Assembly: GCA_964343305.1 (NCBI GenBank)
Contig: CAYFJO010000275.1
Span: 1 to 14,518 of the forward strand
From: CAYFJO01 sp964343305
GTDB taxonomy: Bacteria; Planctomycetota; Planctomycetia; Pirellulales; Pirellulaceae
Reading direction: 5' to 3'
Length of the DNA stretch: 14,518 nt
The translations under genes and the position numbers were made by a program. Below the pieces are notes generated by a model. The model made no database searches. It was given only the letters and a program-made list of their open reading frames with translations, and was not told where the DNA came from. Shown one piece after another: positions 14,218 through 14,518 of the stretch (positions within the stretch are counted from its first letter, which is position 1; the number at the start of each line of letters is the position of its first letter).

Positions 14218-14518
14218 TCATTTGCGAGGCGGCGCGAATCGAACGCGATGATTAAGCATCACCAGTTCTCCATCCACGGTACGAAAGCCACTAATCGCTT
14301 CGACCGCGCGGATCGCGTGTTCGTACTTGAGCTCGTAATCACACTCAACCGTCACGTCGAGCGGTAGACTTTCGCGGCTCGCCCCATCGACTAGATCAAT
14401 CATGAATCCGTTTAGGTCTCGTAAATTCGCGAACGATTGGTCCGCAACTCGGATACCGATCAATTCGCCATTGTTATCGGCTCGAAGCGTGACCAACAGT
14501 TTTTGCGGCGGATCAATG
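14218..14518 (-). CDS. Probable ExbD/TolR-like protein, C-terminal part (N-terminus outside window)
   Basis: An open minus-strand frame enters from the right edge and ends at TGA 14220-14218, giving 99 visible residues; no start is in the window. The sequence starts IDPPQKLLVTLRADNNG and continues with a pattern seen in the periplasmic domain of ExbD/TolR proteins: a VTLRAD strand, and then DVTVECDYELKYEHAIRAV with EAISG, the position where ExbD has a second strand-helix unit (AD...Y..V..VMD). It ends RVRFAPPRK. ExbD partners ExbB in proton-driven energy transfer to the outer membrane. The membrane helix that would confirm the family lies outside the window, so this call is moderate. Confidence 0.55.
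   Translation of the reverse strand, partial: IDPPQKLLVTLRADNNGELIGIRVADQSFANLRDLNGFMIDLVDGASRESLPLDVTVECDYELKYEHAIRAVEAISGFRTVDGELVMLNHRVRFAPPRK

Noticed and set aside
13255..14367. 370-codon plus-strand open frame covering the xerD region
   Set aside because: It is the +2 shadow of xerD; the xerD frame has every catalytic residue, and this frame is Arg/Ala-rich without motifs.

Overview
The window reads as a chromosomal segment of a planctomycete, probably of the Pirellula/Rhodopirellula type. This is an inference from gene content: a very large secretin with many repeated N-type modules, a HEAT-repeat/BNR sialidase-like exported protein, an rpmE-prfA-prmC translation cluster, a lone Flp pilin and frequent short inverted-repeat elements. 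There are no rRNA, tRNA, CRISPR, prophage or IS genes. The DNA is moderately GC-rich and coding density is high.

Region 1 (1-6859, all minus strand) is an envelope block. A HEAT-repeat/sialidase-like exported protein is followed, after a 292-bp gap with a cluster of TGACGA repeats, by a giant type II-type secretin. The secretin stop overlaps (ATGA) the start of a lipoprotein gene that runs off the left edge of the window. The secretin and lipoprotein are probably translationally coupled partners in the outer membrane. The lipoprotein's signal peptide carries an in-frame, translated inverted-repeat element.

Region 2 (7110-9536, plus strand) is a housekeeping cluster: ribosomal protein L31 (rpmE), peptide chain release factor 1 (prfA) and the methyltransferase that modifies its GGQ glutamine (prmC). 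A second inverted-repeat element lies between prfA and prmC.

Region 3 (9520-11820) is a small surface/signalling block. A membrane-anchored GGDEF-like protein with a degenerate signature (AGQMF in place of GGDEF) lies on the minus strand. It is divergent from a Flp-type pilin and a two-TM protein with a short HAMP-like helix and no output domain. The shared 292-bp promoter region holds a perfect 17-bp palindrome that looks like an operator.

Region 4 (11822-14518) holds a PlsC-type acyltransferase with a long C-terminal extension (minus), a XerD tyrosine recombinase (plus) and the C-terminal part of a probable ExbD/TolR-like protein (minus, cut by the right edge). A third inverted-repeat element lies upstream of the acyltransferase.

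The points most worth a second look are: three inverted-repeat elements with unrelated sequence but the same two-hairpin plan, all at gene 5' ends and one translated into a signal peptide; the oversized secretin coupled to a lipoprotein; and the degenerate GGDEF protein divergent from an orphan Flp pilin. I do not see a clear new defence or mobile system here.
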